Below, in pieces: positions 14,854-15,137 of a stretch of 15,137 bases of DNA (position 1 is its first letter; each line of letters starts with the position of its first letter). The notes beneath the pieces were generated by a model. That model was not told where the DNA came from, searched no databases, and saw only the letters and a program-made list of their open reading frames with translations. The DNA comes from Firmicutes bacterium ZCTH02-B6 (GTDB taxonomy: Bacteria; Bacillota; Limnochordia; Limnochordales; ZCTH02-B6): assembly GCA_002159155.1 (NCBI GenBank), contig LZRQ01000074.1:1-15137 (forward strand). The letters are read 5' to 3'. Position numbers and translations under genes: made by a program.

Positions 14854-15137
14854 CACGGCATCACCTCGGATTCGTCCATCACGGCGATTTGCTCTGGCAG
14901 CTGCACCACGATCTGGGGCTGTCCCGCGAAGTCTTCCACGATGCCCCGTACCCGCACTCGCCGGTTTCGGTAACCGTCCTCGAGCAAGGGGAAAAGGTCG
15001 CTAAAGGGCGGGCGGATGACCACGGCGAAGTCCTGGCGGGGATTGGGGCCAAAGTTCAGGAACACGATACCGCTGCCCGGATCCCGGTACACCCGGCGCA
15101 CGGTGCCTTCCACGGTGGCCGGCAGCCCCACCTGCTT
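14853..15137 (-). CDS. OB-fold nucleic-acid-binding-type protein, 5' end cut by the window
   Basis: The visible 94 or so residues are one small beta-rich domain: ATVEGTVRRVYRDPGSGIVF, LNFGPNPRQDFAVVI, YRNRRVRVRGIVEDFAGQP and QIVVQLPEQIAVM. This arrangement matches OB-fold domains of the kind found attached to nucleases and helix-hairpin-helix proteins. A GTG at 15129-15131 has no ribosome binding site in view, and the frame stays open to the edge with family-like sequence, so the true start lies beyond 15137. It is the first visible gene of the operon with the RibD-type reductase and glutaryl-CoA dehydrogenase. No catalytic residues are visible; nucleic-acid binding is inferred only from the fold. 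Confidence 0.75.
   Translation of the reverse strand, partial: KQVGLPATVEGTVRRVYRDPGSGIVFLNFGPNPRQDFAVVIRPPFSDLFPLLEDGYRNRRVRVRGIVEDFAGQPQIVVQLPEQIAVMDESEVMP

Overview
The window is about 15.1 kb of high-GC bacterial chromosome (roughly two-thirds GC by eye) carrying twelve genes packed on both strands, one of them cut by the right edge. Strong AGGAGG-type ribosome binding sites, frequent GTG and TTG starts, TTGACA promoters and a Bacillus-type LexA box point to a Gram-positive lineage. I infer a deep-branching, high-GC member of the Bacillota (Limnochordia, Symbiobacterium or Thermaerobacter-like), without proof. I see no rRNA, tRNA, CRISPR array, transposase or phage gene.

Left block, minus strand (118-4060): a secreted or membrane-anchored PrcB-C-like plus SIMPL-domain fusion; an SPL-family radical SAM protein with a LexA-like box in its promoter region and a QLSLF clamp-binding motif near its C-terminus; a small phospholipase/carboxylesterase-type hydrolase; and a coiled-coil protein of unknown function. 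A divergent promoter region (about 4100-4215) separates this block from a plus-strand MsbA/LmrA-like half-size ABC exporter. Both predicted -35 boxes lie inside one perfect 10-bp inverted repeat.

Middle block, plus strand (6306-12773): a GntR/FCD regulator, a cytosolic GH31 alpha-glucosidase, an MmgE/PrpD-family protein, an enoyl-CoA hydratase/isomerase and a second GntR/FCD regulator closely related to the first. The two regulators bracket the three enzymes. The spacer before the first regulator carries a three-copy AAGTCC direct repeat, and the spacer before the glucosidase carries a FadR-type palindrome. A strong intrinsic terminator ends the block at 12807-12833.

Right block, minus strand (12869-15137), convergent with the middle block: an OB-fold protein (partial), a stand-alone RibD-C-type reductase overlapping it by one base, then a glutaryl-CoA dehydrogenase with a strong ribosome binding site, probably one operon. 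Glutaryl-CoA dehydrogenase produces crotonyl-CoA and the nearby enoyl-CoA hydratase could hydrate it, so the two blocks may share an acyl-CoA degradation route. No dramatic unknown system is evident. The best leads are the SOS/clamp signature on the radical SAM gene, the PrcB-C/SIMPL fusion, the divergent operator and the AAGTCC repeat array.
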